Part shown: positions 1 through 10,530 of the stretch, piece by piece
How the letters are laid out: each line of letters begins with the position of its first letter
How positions within the stretch are numbered: the first letter of the stretch is position 1
Origin: Berberis thunbergii
Lineage: Eukaryota > Streptophyta > Magnoliopsida > Ranunculales > Berberidaceae
DNA: 64,000 bases
Assembly (NCBI GenBank): GCA_003290165.1
Contig: QNQO01000674.1
Coordinates: 248,001-312,000, forward strand
Direction of reading: 5' to 3'
Translations under genes and position numbers: made by a program
Notes under the pieces: model-generated
The model's database searches: none
Told to the model about the DNA's origin: nothing
What the model saw: only the letters and a program-made list of their open reading frames with translations

Positions 1-275
1 CTCTCAATTACAACTCGGGCCCGCGAAACAGACATATCAGGCACTTGGCTTAGACAAAGGGATAGAGTCAATTTGCACGGATAGAGAGAAAGTCCCGACA
101 ACTGAAGCTCAGCTATGCAGAGAGCCATAATTCAGAGTTGGAGATTTAGACCAATATAAAGCTAAGTAGCAACACTTCAGCAAACGGGCGCTTGCTCCAA
201 GAGTTGATAATTAGCAAGGAACTGCCCGCCAACACGAAGTCCATTTTTCAATAACTTTGTTAGCCTTGGAAAAAC
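1..275. other. Unassigned sequence left of the hAT nest
   Basis: I see no recognisable gene here. Read on the minus strand and continued across the hAT insertion into 2415-2460, there is a coding-like stretch (motif APLAKRLVFPRLTKLL-like, then LANYQLLEQ) that soon meets stop codons. It may be a decayed retroelement reading frame into which the hAT element inserted. Nothing firmer can be said. Confidence 0.3.
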
Positions 276-750
276 TAGGGATGGAAACGGAGCGGATTTG
301 AGCAAATCCATCCCCGATCCGTCAGGAATAACGGATTTCCAAATCTGCCCCGCCAATCCATTTATAAATTTATTAAAAAATCGCCTCCGCCTCGCACGGA
401 TTGGCGGATATCCGCCCCGCCCAAACTATCCGTTAAAACATTTCTTCATACATATAGGTAAGATACTTCTACATACAGTAAAATACTTCTATAGATCATT
501 TATAAATAAAAAAAATACAACAAATTACAAAAAAAAAACGAGGAAAATTTGATTTGATCTTGATATTGATCTCTCTTGATCTCTGATGGGGAAGGAAGAA
601 ATCCATGGCTGTGAGAGGCAAACCCTTTGTCTTTAGATCTCCAAGCTTCAAATCCAATCTTGGTTGTGAAAGGAAGAGATCGCGGTGTGAGGGAGGGAGA
701 TTTCGACTGTGAGAGGAAGATCTTGGCTGTGAGAGGAAGAAATCGCGGCG

Positions 751-1929
751 TAGGGATGGCAACGGGGCTGATTTAAGCAAATCCATCCCCGCCCCGCTGA
801 GAATTGCGGGGATTAAAATCCGCCCCGTATATCCGTTTGGTATTATTTTTCAAAACCGCCCCCGCCCCAGACGGATTTGCGGATATCCGCCCCGCCCCAG
901 ATATCCGCATGAAAATTTCTTTCATTACAGTTTTATGATCATTTATACATTAAAAAAAACATACAACAAATTTTTAAAAAAAAATCAGATATCTGAATCT
1001 CTAATATAAACAAATTACAAAAAATTATAAAATAAAACGATCTAAAAATTACAACAAATTTGATCTAAAATTACAACAAATTACCAAAAAAAAGCAGATT
1101 TGATCTGATCTGAACTCTAAGATCGAGATCAGATTTGATGAGATCTGAGATCGAGATCAGATATGAGATCGAGGTCAGATCTGAGATCGAGATTTGATGA
1201 GATTCTGATATGATTAGATCGAGGTCTGATCTGATGAGATCGAGGTCTGATGAGATCGGATAGATCAGATCAGATATGATCTCTGATCACATCTGAGATC
1301 TGATCTAAGATCAAATCTGATCAGATCTTAGATATTGGAAGGAGAAGGAGAAGGATAAGGGGTGACGACCGCCTTCGCTGTGATCTTGATCTTGATCTTC
1401 AAATAGAGATCTCTCTGCGAGGGAGGCAGATCAAGCGGCGTGAGGGGAGAAGGGAGGCAGATCGCGGCGTGAGGGAGAAGAAGGGACGAAGGGACACGAC
1501 CTGACGACCTTCACTATGATGAAGGACTGGACGAGAGAGAAACCTCGATGTGACGAAGGACCGGAGACTAGGGAGAGAGGGGTAGGAGCAAGACTGGACT
1601 GGAGACGAGAGAGAGACGGGTGCTCTCTGCTTTTGCTCCTCTTCCTCTGTTTGTTTGAACTGAAAAAACGAAGTGAAGAGTGATTGAGAGAGAGAGGTCA
1701 GAGGAGAGGTGAGACTGTGAGAGGCTGAGGCAGAAGAGAGATGTAGGTTTTTTTTCGCATTTAAAGGGTTGAGGGTATTTTTGTAATGTTAACACTTAAA
1801 CGGATATCTGCGGGGCGGATGTGGCCAAATCCGTATCCGCCCCAAAATCCGTTTAGGCATATCCAAAACCGCCCCAAACGGATTGGGTGGGGCGGATATT
1901 CGTGAAAATCCGCCCCACTGCCATCCCTA
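751..1929. mobile_element. Inner hAT element nested in the outer one
   Basis: It starts TAGGGATGGCAACGGGGC and ends CACTGCCATCCCTA. The flanks TCGCGGCG (743-750) and TCGTGGCG (1930-1937) form an 8-bp target duplication with one mismatch. Termini and CGGATATCCGCCCC-like subterminal repeats match the outer copy, so an element jumped into a member of its own family. Length is 1179 bp and no transposase reading frame is present. It is younger than the outer element by position, although its duplication has one change. Confidence 0.88.
1085..1335. repeat. GATC-dense degenerate repeat inside the inner hAT
   Basis: This stretch consists mainly of short variants of GAGATCGAGGTCTGAT and AGATCTGATC. 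I count more than 20 GATC tetramers in about 240 bp. It is direct-repeat-like rather than palindromic overall and codes for nothing. It may be an expanded subterminal binding-site array or simply slippage-derived repeat. Confidence 0.7.
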
Positions 1930-2414
1930 TCGTGGCGTGAGGGAGGGAGAGGTGGTGTGCGGTGTGAGGGAAGGAGATCTCTCTGTGAGAGGGAGATCTC
2001 TCTATGAGGGAGAGAGGCGGTGTGCAGTGTGAGGGAGCAGGGAGAGATATCACGGCATGAGGGAGCAGGGAGGTAGTTCGTGGCGTGAGGGATGGCGAGG
2101 TGGTGTGCGGTGTAAGGGAGGGAGGGAGATCGCAGATCGCTCTGTGAGAGGGAGAGCTTGGTGAGGGAGCGATTATGAAAAAAAGTTAATCCCTTTATAT
2201 AGATGAAGGGTATTCTTGTAAATTTATTGGTTAAACGGATTTCCGTGGGGGCGGATATGGCCAAATTCGTATCCACCCTGATTAATAAATGAATACAGAT
2301 CGAAAATCCGTATCCGCCCCAAAATCCAGTGATCCTTTGCCAAATCTGCCCCAAACGGGGCAAGTGGGGCGGATATCCATGAAAATCTGCCCCACTGCCA
2401 TCCTTAGGAAAAAC

Positions 2415-3880
2415 AAGACGCTTCGCTAGAGGGGCTAACACAATCTGAGCCAAGACCATACATGTCTCCTTCAGGGCCGGGTTAGCTTAGTCCTTGCTCG
2501 GAGTCAAATTATTTTATTGCTTTGATTTTTTTCCTTTTTTTTCAGTATAGAAGAATTGTTCGCAGGAGACATATTCAAGAAATAAAACAAATTTTATTGA
2601 TTACAATAAAAGTTATTACAAAACTTTCCCGACTGACTATTATAGAAGTTTACACACTACAAGTATCTAAGTCTGCACAAATATGCATCTGCTAACACGC
2701 ATGTCGAGACTTCACTCCACCAATCTGCCTCCAGAGAAGGTGGTGAAAGTAAAGTACTTGAAGAAGGCTGCAAGCACGTGCTTGATTCTTTGCTTCGCCA
2801 ATCCGTCTTTTCGAATGTGATGAAAGCAAAAGAAGGCAGACGAGAATATCCCTAAATAGTGGATCATTGTGGTATCATAATGCTTCCATCCCCAAAATTG
2901 CGGACCAGGCCATCAGGCTTTCTATTCCGTCAACTGCCCTACGAAGAGGATTCAAAAGGAGAATGGAAAAAGCTAGTTGGGACGCCTCTCAAATGTGTAA
3001 TGCTTGGGGTGACGTAGAGATACGACCCCAGAACTGAAAGTCACGTCCGCTACCGCTCCACTTCAGCAAATCTGCATTCTGGCTGCGACATCACAAGTGA
3101 AGCCCCATACAAGCAGAGGGAACAACCCCCACAAACTAGCTGCAGAAATTATCTCCCAACAGCAGTGACTAATGGGAGCAACATAAGATGGAAGACAAAC
3201 ATGTCCCCTAAGGAAAAGTCTATACTTGTTCTTCGAAATATAAGAAGACATTACAAGATCTCATGGAATCAATTGGATGCTCACCTAGATCAGATGACAT
3301 CACATAATAACAAATCTTATTAACACTCATTGCTGCAAATCTCAGAACATTCAAAAAAGTCAGTAACGGAGATCTTCCTTCAGCCTTTGGAAAACCTAAA
3401 GCATATTATCTGGTACGACAAATTTGGTCAACATGCTCTACAATGCTCATTGCAATGCTTGAGATAGAGAACAACTAGCCTATATATAGGCGAGGTGGTT
3501 TACGAAGTAGTGTCAACGAACAGTTACGTCAACATTAAATATGTACCGTATGGGAAATAGGGAAGCGATGGTTCCAATTTAAATTGTACGAGTCCAAATT
3601 CATCGAATTAATGGCCCTGCACGTGGCCCCATTAACTGGGGGGAGTAATCTATACTGAGCCATCTCACAATCTGTACCATACACATGGCACACTGATCTA
3701 CAAAGATTTTTCTACTTGGGGCCCGCCAACTAATGGACCCAAGCTTATGCCTTGCCAGATCTGGCTCAACACATCCAAAGACACAAACGGTGAAGACCTT
3801 AAGCACCCATTAAATAAGGAACGCACCTACAAAGTATTGTCAATAAATCTAAGGCATCCGCCTTATTATCATTCCGCTGA
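2415..3880 (-). other. Unassigned, possible LTR of an unrelated retroelement
   Basis: There is no convincing gene. On the minus strand a TATA-like site CCTATATATAGG lies at about 3478-3490, and an AATAAA-type signal with T-rich surroundings lies at about 2583-2605, roughly 0.9 kb downstream. That spacing would suit an LTR promoter and polyadenylation region, but I found no second copy in the window and no clear TG..CA ends. The right boundary with the gypsy remnant is approximate. Confidence 0.3.
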
Positions 3881-4259
3881 TGTTCATTAAAGCTGGTCAA
3901 TCTATTATTAGCTCGATCAATCGATCCAGCTCCGGAATCAAACCGCTAGGCAAATATAGTATCATCAGGAGACATCCAAATTCTTTTTCGATATGTTGTG
4001 CATGTTTTTGCGATTGGTTTTCAAGTATTGAACTCTCCTATACTGTGACGAGTGGATTATTAGTTTTTAGCTCATGATGCCTCTTTGGCCAAGTTGTTAG
4101 CCATTTTCCGCTTTTGCCCATCATTGAACGGTTACTATTTTGAAGCTTTCATCCAGTTTACTTGACTTTTGAGGAAAGGCTTTCATCTGTGCGTCTTTGA
4201 CTTGGAATTCACTGTTCAACTGGTTGACCACCAATTTTGAGTTAGTGACAATGCTGACT

Positions 4260-4480
4260 TCTTTTATTCCGAGGTGTTTGGACAATTGTAATTTTACGTC
4301 ACTACTTCATACTCGGCTCTGTTGTTTGAGGCTTTCAAACTGAATTTTATTGAATTTTCCAATGTTACTCCTTCTGAGTTGTATAGAATAATTCCAACTC
4401 CACTCCCTTTCTTGTTGGATGTTCCGTCTACGCGCATGATCCATTCGTGAGCAGTTGGTTCAATGTTTTCTTCCTCTTGA
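4260..4480 (-). pseudogene. Gypsy RVT_3-type RNase H remnant
   Basis: Minus-strand translation gives the pattern DGTSNKKGSGVGIILYN followed by ASNNRAEYE. This is the first strand and second acidic motif of plant retroelement RNase H of the RVT_3 family. Downstream the frame is interrupted by stops, and a KADAL-like motif appears near 3860. Its position after the RT fits the second RNase H seen in Tat-type elements. It is non-functional. Confidence 0.6.
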
Positions 4481-4818
4481 TTATTGTTTGGTCGATGCTC
4501 ATTGACACCTATGAACTCGGTGATGAAGTCTACTAATGCCTGAGCTTTTATTGCAGTCCTAGGAGCATAATTGATATCGAACTAACCGAGTTCCACTACC
4601 CATTTCCTAATTCTTCCGGATAGCTTTGGTTTGTGCAGCACCGAATAAAGTGTTTGTTCGGTCATGACAGTAATGGGGTCGGCTTGAAAGTATGGTTACA
4701 ACTTTCTTGAAGATACGACCAAGGCGAGCGCTAATTTCTCCAAGGATGGGTAATTAGCTTCTGTGTCCGCAAATGTCTTACTGACATAGTAAACTGGCTT
4801 TTGTGTGCCGTTTTCCTT

Positions 4819-5634
4819 TCATATTAGTGTTGAATTGACTGCATGTTCGGACACTGATAGGTACAAGTACAATGCTTTTCCTATTTTTGACTTTGATAGT
4901 AAGTAAGTGCTCTCCATGTACGCTTTCAAGATCTTGAAGAAGGGAAGGCACTTGTCTGAAGATCTGAAGATGAACCTAATCAAGGCTGCCATCCTACCAT
5001 TGAGGCTTTGTACACCTTTAATGTTGGTCGGCGACTGCATGTTAAGGATTGCTTGTATTTGTTTCGAATTAGCTTTGATTCCTCTATGATTGAACTTATA
5101 CTCAAGGAATTTCCATGATTTTACTCCGAACGTACATTTTTCTGGGTTCAACTTCATTTTGTACTTTCGGAGCTAGGAGAAGGCTCGGTCGAGGTCTTTG
5201 ATGTGGTGTTTTTGTTTTTGCACAGGCTCTTGACTAGCATGTTGTTAATGTACACCTCCATTGTCTTGCCTATCCGATCTTTGAACATTCACAATACGTT
5301 GGTACATGGCTCCTGCATTCTTTAGTGTGAATGTCATCACTCAGTAGTAGTACGTACCTCTTTTCATTATGAAAAATGTTTTCTCCAGGTCGAGTGGGTG
5401 CATTTGTATCTGGTTGTCGCAAGAGTACGCATCCATGAAGCTTAGGGGTTCGTGTCTGAAAGTGGCATCAACTATCTGATTTATTCGTGGGAGTGGTAAA
5501 CTACCTTTCGGGCATGCCTTATTTAGATTCGTGTAGTCTACACACATCCTCAATTTACCATTATTTTTCTTAATCAAAACTATGTTGGCCAACAATTTCG
5601 GGTAGTGGGATTCCTTGATCCTCCTTGCATTCAT
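4819..5634 (-). pseudogene. Gypsy reverse transcriptase remnant
   Basis: Two open pieces (5341-5634 and 4819-5157) hold RT motifs. The first contains KNNGKLRMCVDYTNLNKACP, then LPLPRINQIVDA and SFMDAYS, typical of the fingers and palm of plant gypsy RT. The second has LNPEKCTFGV and the thumb/RNase H linker LNGRMAALIRFI. The segment between, where the YxDD catalytic motif belongs, is frame-broken and carries in-frame stops, so the enzyme cannot be made. Confidence 0.85.
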
Positions 5635-6778
5635 TAAACGATGACCCTCTTCGTTGATTACTAAGTTACGCTTTGGGGCAACTAGGCTTATTTTCTCTTG
5701 ACTGGCTTCTTATCCGAGTTGACTTGCAACCTGTGAGTAATCAATGACTACCATTTCCTTCATTGTCCAGGCGAAGACGTCCTGGTTGTCTTTCAACAGT
5801 TTGATCAGTTTCTTAATTAGTTATGGGTAAAGTTTTATGCCAATTCGAACTGTTTTTCTTCCCTCTTCACCATCCAGATGGACTACTGTTGTTTCTTTTT
5901 CTGATTGTCCAGTATTTGGTCGACCTCTTGGACTAATTGGAGCTGCATTGTTCTCTGGTTGGTTGTGATTCATCTGTAATTGACCGGCTGCTGTAATGGC
6001 TCCTCTGGTCATGATTGTGATTGCTATATGTTCGAAGCCTTCATTGTCGTGTAGTGGCATTCATGTGCAGCTGGCTAGGCTCATTTGATGACTACGACAT
6101 CATCATCAGTGTGATAGTTCATATGTTGATGCATGGTTGACGACACTGCACCCATTTAGTGTAGGCAAGGTATATCTATAAGCATGTAGTATGCGAATGG
6201 TGCATCGACAACGAGGAGGTTCGTCAATAGGACTCATTTACCTAGCGCTCCTGCTTCAACTAGTGATTAGATTAGTCCGAATGGGCGACATTGCTTTCCA
6301 CTGAGACCCACCATCGGTTGGTCATTGGTGTAAGCATCTCTTTACTGAATTGCATCTTGCAGAATGCTGTTTGGTACAAAAGTTTGGCCTAGCTATCTGT
6401 ATTGACTAATACTCTTTTGATCTCCCACTTAGCTATCAATACCAAAATCACCAGGGCGTCATTATAAGGGATGTGAACTCCCTGTGCGTCTTTTTCTTAA
6501 AAGGCCAGAGTTTGGTGATGTATTCTGGTGCATTAAACGGAAGGCCCCGAGTATTGGATCCTCATCCGTAAATCCAAGATTGACCACTTCCTTGATTGGT
6601 TAGATCATTCCTTCTCTCCAGCTACACCGTGTATAACATGTATCATTTATCTGGACTGTTCATTCAAGCCTGTGGTAGCGTCTGCTTTCTCTTTCCCTTT
6701 GGATTGTTTGTCTTTCAACCCAATGAATTCATCGAGCCGCCCTCTCTGAATCCAATATTGGATTTCCTCCTTCAAGTT

Positions 6779-7939
6779 TTAGTAGTGTTTTGTATCATGT
6801 TTGTAGTCCTTGTGGAAAGAACAATACCTGCTCTTATCTCGTCCGACCGGATCTCCCTTCAACTTGAGTGGCCATTTGATGTCCTCCCACTTTGCAATGG
6901 ATTTCAGGACATTTGCTCGACTTGTTTTCAAAGCTGTAAACGATTTGTAAGTCATGTTGTCCGCTTTCATTGATCTTTCGTGTCTAGCTCTTCTGCGTCG
7001 CAGCTTTCCGAGGTCTTGTTTACTGAATTCGGACATGCCATTGGTCTGATGTCTTTTTGACTGGCCACTTTTCTTCCATTGGCTATCATATCTTCATTTC
7101 TCTTCTCCCCTCTCCCGATTTGTTGGGAATGATATTTTCTCGGAGTCGTTATTCTTCTTGGCGGCCAACATCTCATCGAAGGGTGATATATTTTGAGCAG
7201 TTTTTAATAAGGTCACCATGTTTCTTGGAGGGTCCAAATTTATATAGTTATAAAATGACCCTCTTTTTATTCTAGAGGTGAAATGGCTATGCCCATGTAG
7301 TCATTGCATCCGTCTATCAACTGGGTAGTAAAATGAGTAACGTACTCTCTGATAGTTTCTTTGGGCTTTTTCTTGATGTGAAGCAAATAATGACGACATT
7401 TTTTGATCTGTTGGCTGCCAACGAACCTTGAGATGAAGGTTGTGGCCAATGCCTGTAAATAATTTATTGATTTGGGTGGAAGACTATTGAACCAACTCGT
7501 CATTTTGGATGTTAGGCAGGTTGGAAAGGCTCGACACAAAATGGACTTTGTGTTTTAGTGCCATCATGTGGTGGAAATGCCTTAGATGGTCTGACAGATC
7601 ATTAGTGGCATCATAAGTTTCAAACTTTAGGGAAGTAAAGTTTTTCAGCAAAATGGTCTTTATGAGTGCATCGGAGAATGGTGGCCTGGCCAACTCGTAA
7701 AAAACATTAGGATCTGTAACTCCGATCCTGAATGGAACTAGTGGAAGAATTCTATCAGTGTGGGAGCCATCGCCTTGTTGTTTACTACCTTCAAAGTTTG
7801 TTTGTTGAAGCTTGGTAGGAGCTTCATGATTCTCTCGAACGTGGTTGGCGGAATTATGCCAAATTGGCGTTTGGAGGCATTCGACAGGTGGAACACGTTC
7901 CTGGGTGAGCTTTTCAACCACTTTGACTAGATAATCCAT
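6779..7939 (-). pseudogene. Gypsy gag remnant
   Basis: Three overlapping frames together cover a gag polyprotein. 7484-7939 has PPFSDALIKTILLKNF and the YDATNDLSDHLRHF motif of the retrotransposon gag domain. 7267-7539 has FPTCLTSKMTSWFNSLPPKS and KPKETIREYVTHFTTQ. 6779-7036 ends with YCSFHKDYKHDTKHY, a degenerate CxxHxxxGHDTxxC zinc knuckle. Frameshifts separate the pieces. This gag type accompanies the Tat-like RT found further downstream. Confidence 0.8.
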
Positions 7940-8221
7940 CTGGACTAAAACTGGTCCACACGAGGATCTGTCATTATATCGCCAGATGTCTAGGATGGTT
8001 GGGCCACCATTCCATGTGGAGTTATTGCATTACCGACATGATTGGTTTTCCTGGTGTTGGATTTGAGGTATGCCTGATTGGTAATTCGGTTTCACTAGCT
8101 GAAGGATTGCCAAGCTGAGAGTTTTTAGTTTGTTCCATTTGCATTAAATCTTTCTATTACTGATTCGCACTAAGGAATTTACCAACAAAAAACTCTATTT
8201 AGAAGAGGAAACTTTCATATC

Positions 8222-8236
8222 CCACAAATGGCGCCA
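8222..8236 (-). other. Putative primer binding site of the gypsy element
   Basis: On the minus strand TGGCGCCATTTGTGG lies about six bases inside the LTR edge. It begins with TGGCGCC, as do primer sites of many Tat/Athila-group elements. The partner tRNA is not certain from the sequence alone. Confidence 0.55.
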
Positions 8237-8242
8237 AACTAA

Positions 8243-8790
8243 TGTGTCCAAATCGGGTCTCCTAGAGAAGTGACCTGCAAAATAAGGTTAGATTGCCAAA
8301 ATACCACCTTTTTGGTGGCCGAAGGCACTCCGATGCTTAAGTCAATTAATCTGTGGGAGAAGAATAAATTTGGACAGAGTATAGTTCAGTTAAATTTGAA
8401 TACCTTTGGTCGAATGTTCCGTTTACCTTATATAATGTATGTCTTAATTCTTTGCGTTACTTAAGCATGTAGGCGTGATGAAGGGAGACGTTTTTTGTAA
8501 TGGTCTCCTTCTTCATTGAGGTACGTCCTTGGGGGAGTGATTTCCGTCACGACTTGTTTCCTCTGTAACGTGTCTCTTCTCTAAGGGAAGAGATTTGTTG
8601 GGCCTTGATTAAGGCCTTTGATTGTGATCTATTATCAGGGCACCTCTTGAACTTTAATGGTTGGGCCTACCTTTTCAAGCTTCTTGGACCGAGCCTATTA
8701 TTCGCATCGAGATCGAAGTACCTGTTCCTCGTGATAGATGATTTGTGTCACGTGTACGATCATGATTAGTCTTATTTGATGTATCATCAA
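8243..8790 (-). repeat. 5' LTR of the Tat-like gypsy element (approximate end)
   Basis: It begins TGTGTCC next to the primer site. It contains the motif GGCACTCCGATGCTTAAGTC, common in plant gypsy LTRs, and a minus-strand TATA-like site (ATTATATAAGG) at about 8427-8437. The far edge is not determined because no second copy is present. A related motif (GGTACTCCAATGCTAAAGTT) occurs near 40060. Confidence 0.55.
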
Positions 8791-10078
8791 TGTCATATAA
8801 CTCAAAATGTGTTTGGGGTCGATGTTACCGAAACTGATTTAAATTTAAACATTAGGAATAAAATTTATTTTAAATAGGCTTATAACACTACGTATTTTGG
8901 GTTGTCATCCGAAATAGTTTATTTAAGGAATGAAGACTAAAATGGTTGCTATCATATTCTACTTTAAGCGTAAGAAACAAGACTATGACTAGTTTTGAGC
9001 TTGAATGTTGTGACATAATACTTTTACATTAGTTGTAGACTTAATACTTTTATATCAGTTGTAGACTTTGACTGGTATAGTTTATTTGTTGCTCGACCTA
9101 GACAAATATCACTTGGTTAAATTTTTATTTAAAACTACTTTCAATATACTCGTTTTTCATCCTGATTTTAAATTTAATACTTAAATTAAGCCTCAAACAA
9201 CTAAATCAAACAAAAATTTCAAATTATCATTACTTTGTCATTGATTATCTCGTGTTATTATTTGAATACGTTATGTCATCTCATGATTGAACCACCATTT
9301 TATGGTTCTCATTTATGTGTGCCAATACAATCATTGTATTATATATTTTCTCATTCATGGTTGTTCTGACAACTGATCGTTCAAATAAAGAATGTTTTCC
9401 TGGATGATACCTTGAATTTTATATGTTTCGGATTTAAGACATCACAGTTGTGATATCAAAGCTTAGGGATACTATACTTTAGTAATGTGACGATATTCCC
9501 TAGGAAATTGCGTTAATTATTTTGTCTACTACCTTTTATCTATCATGAGTCCATGGGATGAGATATTTACCGGGGATGGAAGTCACATTAAAGATATGAA
9601 AGCTGATGAGAAAGAAATCGATCGACAGTCGATTGAGCTTCTGGAAGAAATGACCCTTCGATTGTTTAGGATATAAGTATTAAAGATATGAAATTATTGT
9701 TCGTTATCATATAGTCTTCTAGCTAGGTGTTATACACAAGGGTTTGGAGCGGACGTGTGATCGATTTCAATTTAATATTATATTCCAACGCATCCATAAT
9801 GAGAATGATAACTTGATGAGGTTAGACTCAGAGTCTTCGATAACATATACACTTGAGTTGCCAAGGTTAGATGCAATCACACCTCCAATTGTGGATCTAC
9901 CTCCACTTCAACGTTATGGCTTGGAATCTGATCCAACCACGCCTCATAGTTATAGGGATGTGAATGAGCAAAGGATGTGGAAGCAACTACAAGGCTATCT
10001 CTTGATGGTTCTTGTGAAGTAGATGGTCCATCATTGTGTATTATGCATTGATTATGGACATGGAGGATAATGGCAGAT
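8791..10078. other. AT-rich sequence with no recognised gene
   Basis: I found no supported gene. A plus-strand primer-site-like sequence (TTGTGATATCAAAGC) at about 9446-9460 could mark an old LTR edge. A 92-codon open frame at 9744-10022 shows no family I know. Both observations are weak. Confidence 0.3.
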
Positions 10079-10148
10079 AAGTACTGATGCTACAAAAAAA
10101 AAACCCCAGCTCACTTTCCAAAAAAAAAAAAAAGTACTGATGCTACAA
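10079..10148 (+). mobile_element. Extremely 5'-truncated LINE insertion with target duplication
   Basis: A 17-bp direct repeat AAGTACTGATGCTACAA occurs at 10079-10095 and 10132-10148. Between the copies are only 36 bp: A-rich sequence, CCCCAGCTCACTTTCC, and an A13-14 tail. The short core matches the 3' end of the longer LINE at 57083-58949 (minus strand CCCAACTCGCTTTCC plus A tail). This is the signature of target-primed reverse transcription that stopped after a couple of dozen bases. Confidence 0.85.
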
Positions 10149-10291
10149 CCAATTTTTGGAATCAATTAGGTTGTAGAAGGGTTTATAGAACATGTAAGGA
10201 CTGGTGGAGTAGGCTCTCTTAGTTAGGTATGAAGTTGTAATGCACATAATAGTATGATATGTATGTTAGTGTGATATGTATCACGGACTTT
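10149..10291. other. Short AT-rich spacer before CACTA A
   Basis: This continues the sequence into which the mini-LINE inserted. It contains a small duplication of GTGATATGTAT-like sequence and no gene. Confidence 0.4.
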
Positions 10292-10530
10292 CACTACACC
10301 AAAAGGCTTGTTTAGCTACGGGGAGGTGGCCAAGGCTCTAATCCGTTGGTTTATTTGCCACAGCTAAAAACCATGGCTATAACGGCCAACGGTTTAAAAC
10401 CGTGGCTAAAAACTAAAACCGTGGCCAAAAAACACTACACCAAAAGGGTTGCCACGGATTTAAACCGTGGCTAAACCTGCCAACGGTTTATAACCGTGGC
10501 TAAACTTGCCAACGGTTTAAAACCGTTGCT
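10292..10530. repeat. 5' terminal array of CACTA A with duplicated terminus
   Basis: There are repeated units of AACGGTTTAAAACCGTGGCTAA in direct and inverted orientation, the likely transposase-accessory binding sites. A second terminus CACTACACCAAAAGGGTTG begins at 10433, 141 bp inside the outer terminus. Either a related element inserted and lost its other end, or the terminus was duplicated. Confidence 0.8.

Larger units (their letters stand above)
276..2406. mobile_element. Outer non-autonomous hAT (Ac-like) element
   Basis: The left end reads TAGGGATGGAAACGG and the right end CTGCCATCCTTA, which are inverted copies with one mismatch and resemble the Ac-type terminus TAGGGATG. A perfect 8-bp target duplication GGAAAAAC flanks it at 268-275 and 2407-2414; 8 bp is the hAT hallmark. 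Both ends carry GC-rich subterminal repeats built on CGGATATCCGCCCC. Without the nested copy the element is about 0.95 kb and has no transposase, so it would depend on an enzyme made elsewhere. The interior is a purine-rich GAGGGAGAG-type sequence. Confidence 0.9.
3881..8242 (-). mobile_element. Decayed Ty3/gypsy element, Tat-like lineage (internal part)
   Basis: Read on the minus strand, a primer-site-like sequence is followed by gag, then reverse transcriptase, RNase H and an extra RVT_3-type RNase H, the order expected of Tat-lineage gypsy elements. All frames are broken by stops and shifts. I did not find an integrase, so the 3' part seems lost or unreadable. Only one LTR (8243 to about 8790) is evident. 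Stretches between the named domains (for example 5640-6780) are low-quality pol/gag linker without clear motifs. Confidence 0.75.

Noticed and set aside
496..2459. Long open frames on the minus strand across the hAT nest
   Set aside because: They are low-complexity translations of GAGGGAGAG repeats and run across element boundaries.
3881..8790. An active gypsy element
   Set aside because: All domains contain stops or shifts, integrase was not found and only one LTR is visible.
9446..9460. A complete LTR retrotransposon starting at 8800
   Set aside because: The primer-site-like sequence has one mismatch and no downstream gag or second LTR was found.
9744..10022. A 92-codon protein gene
   Set aside because: No recognisable family, no promoter or splice evidence, and the setting is transposon debris.
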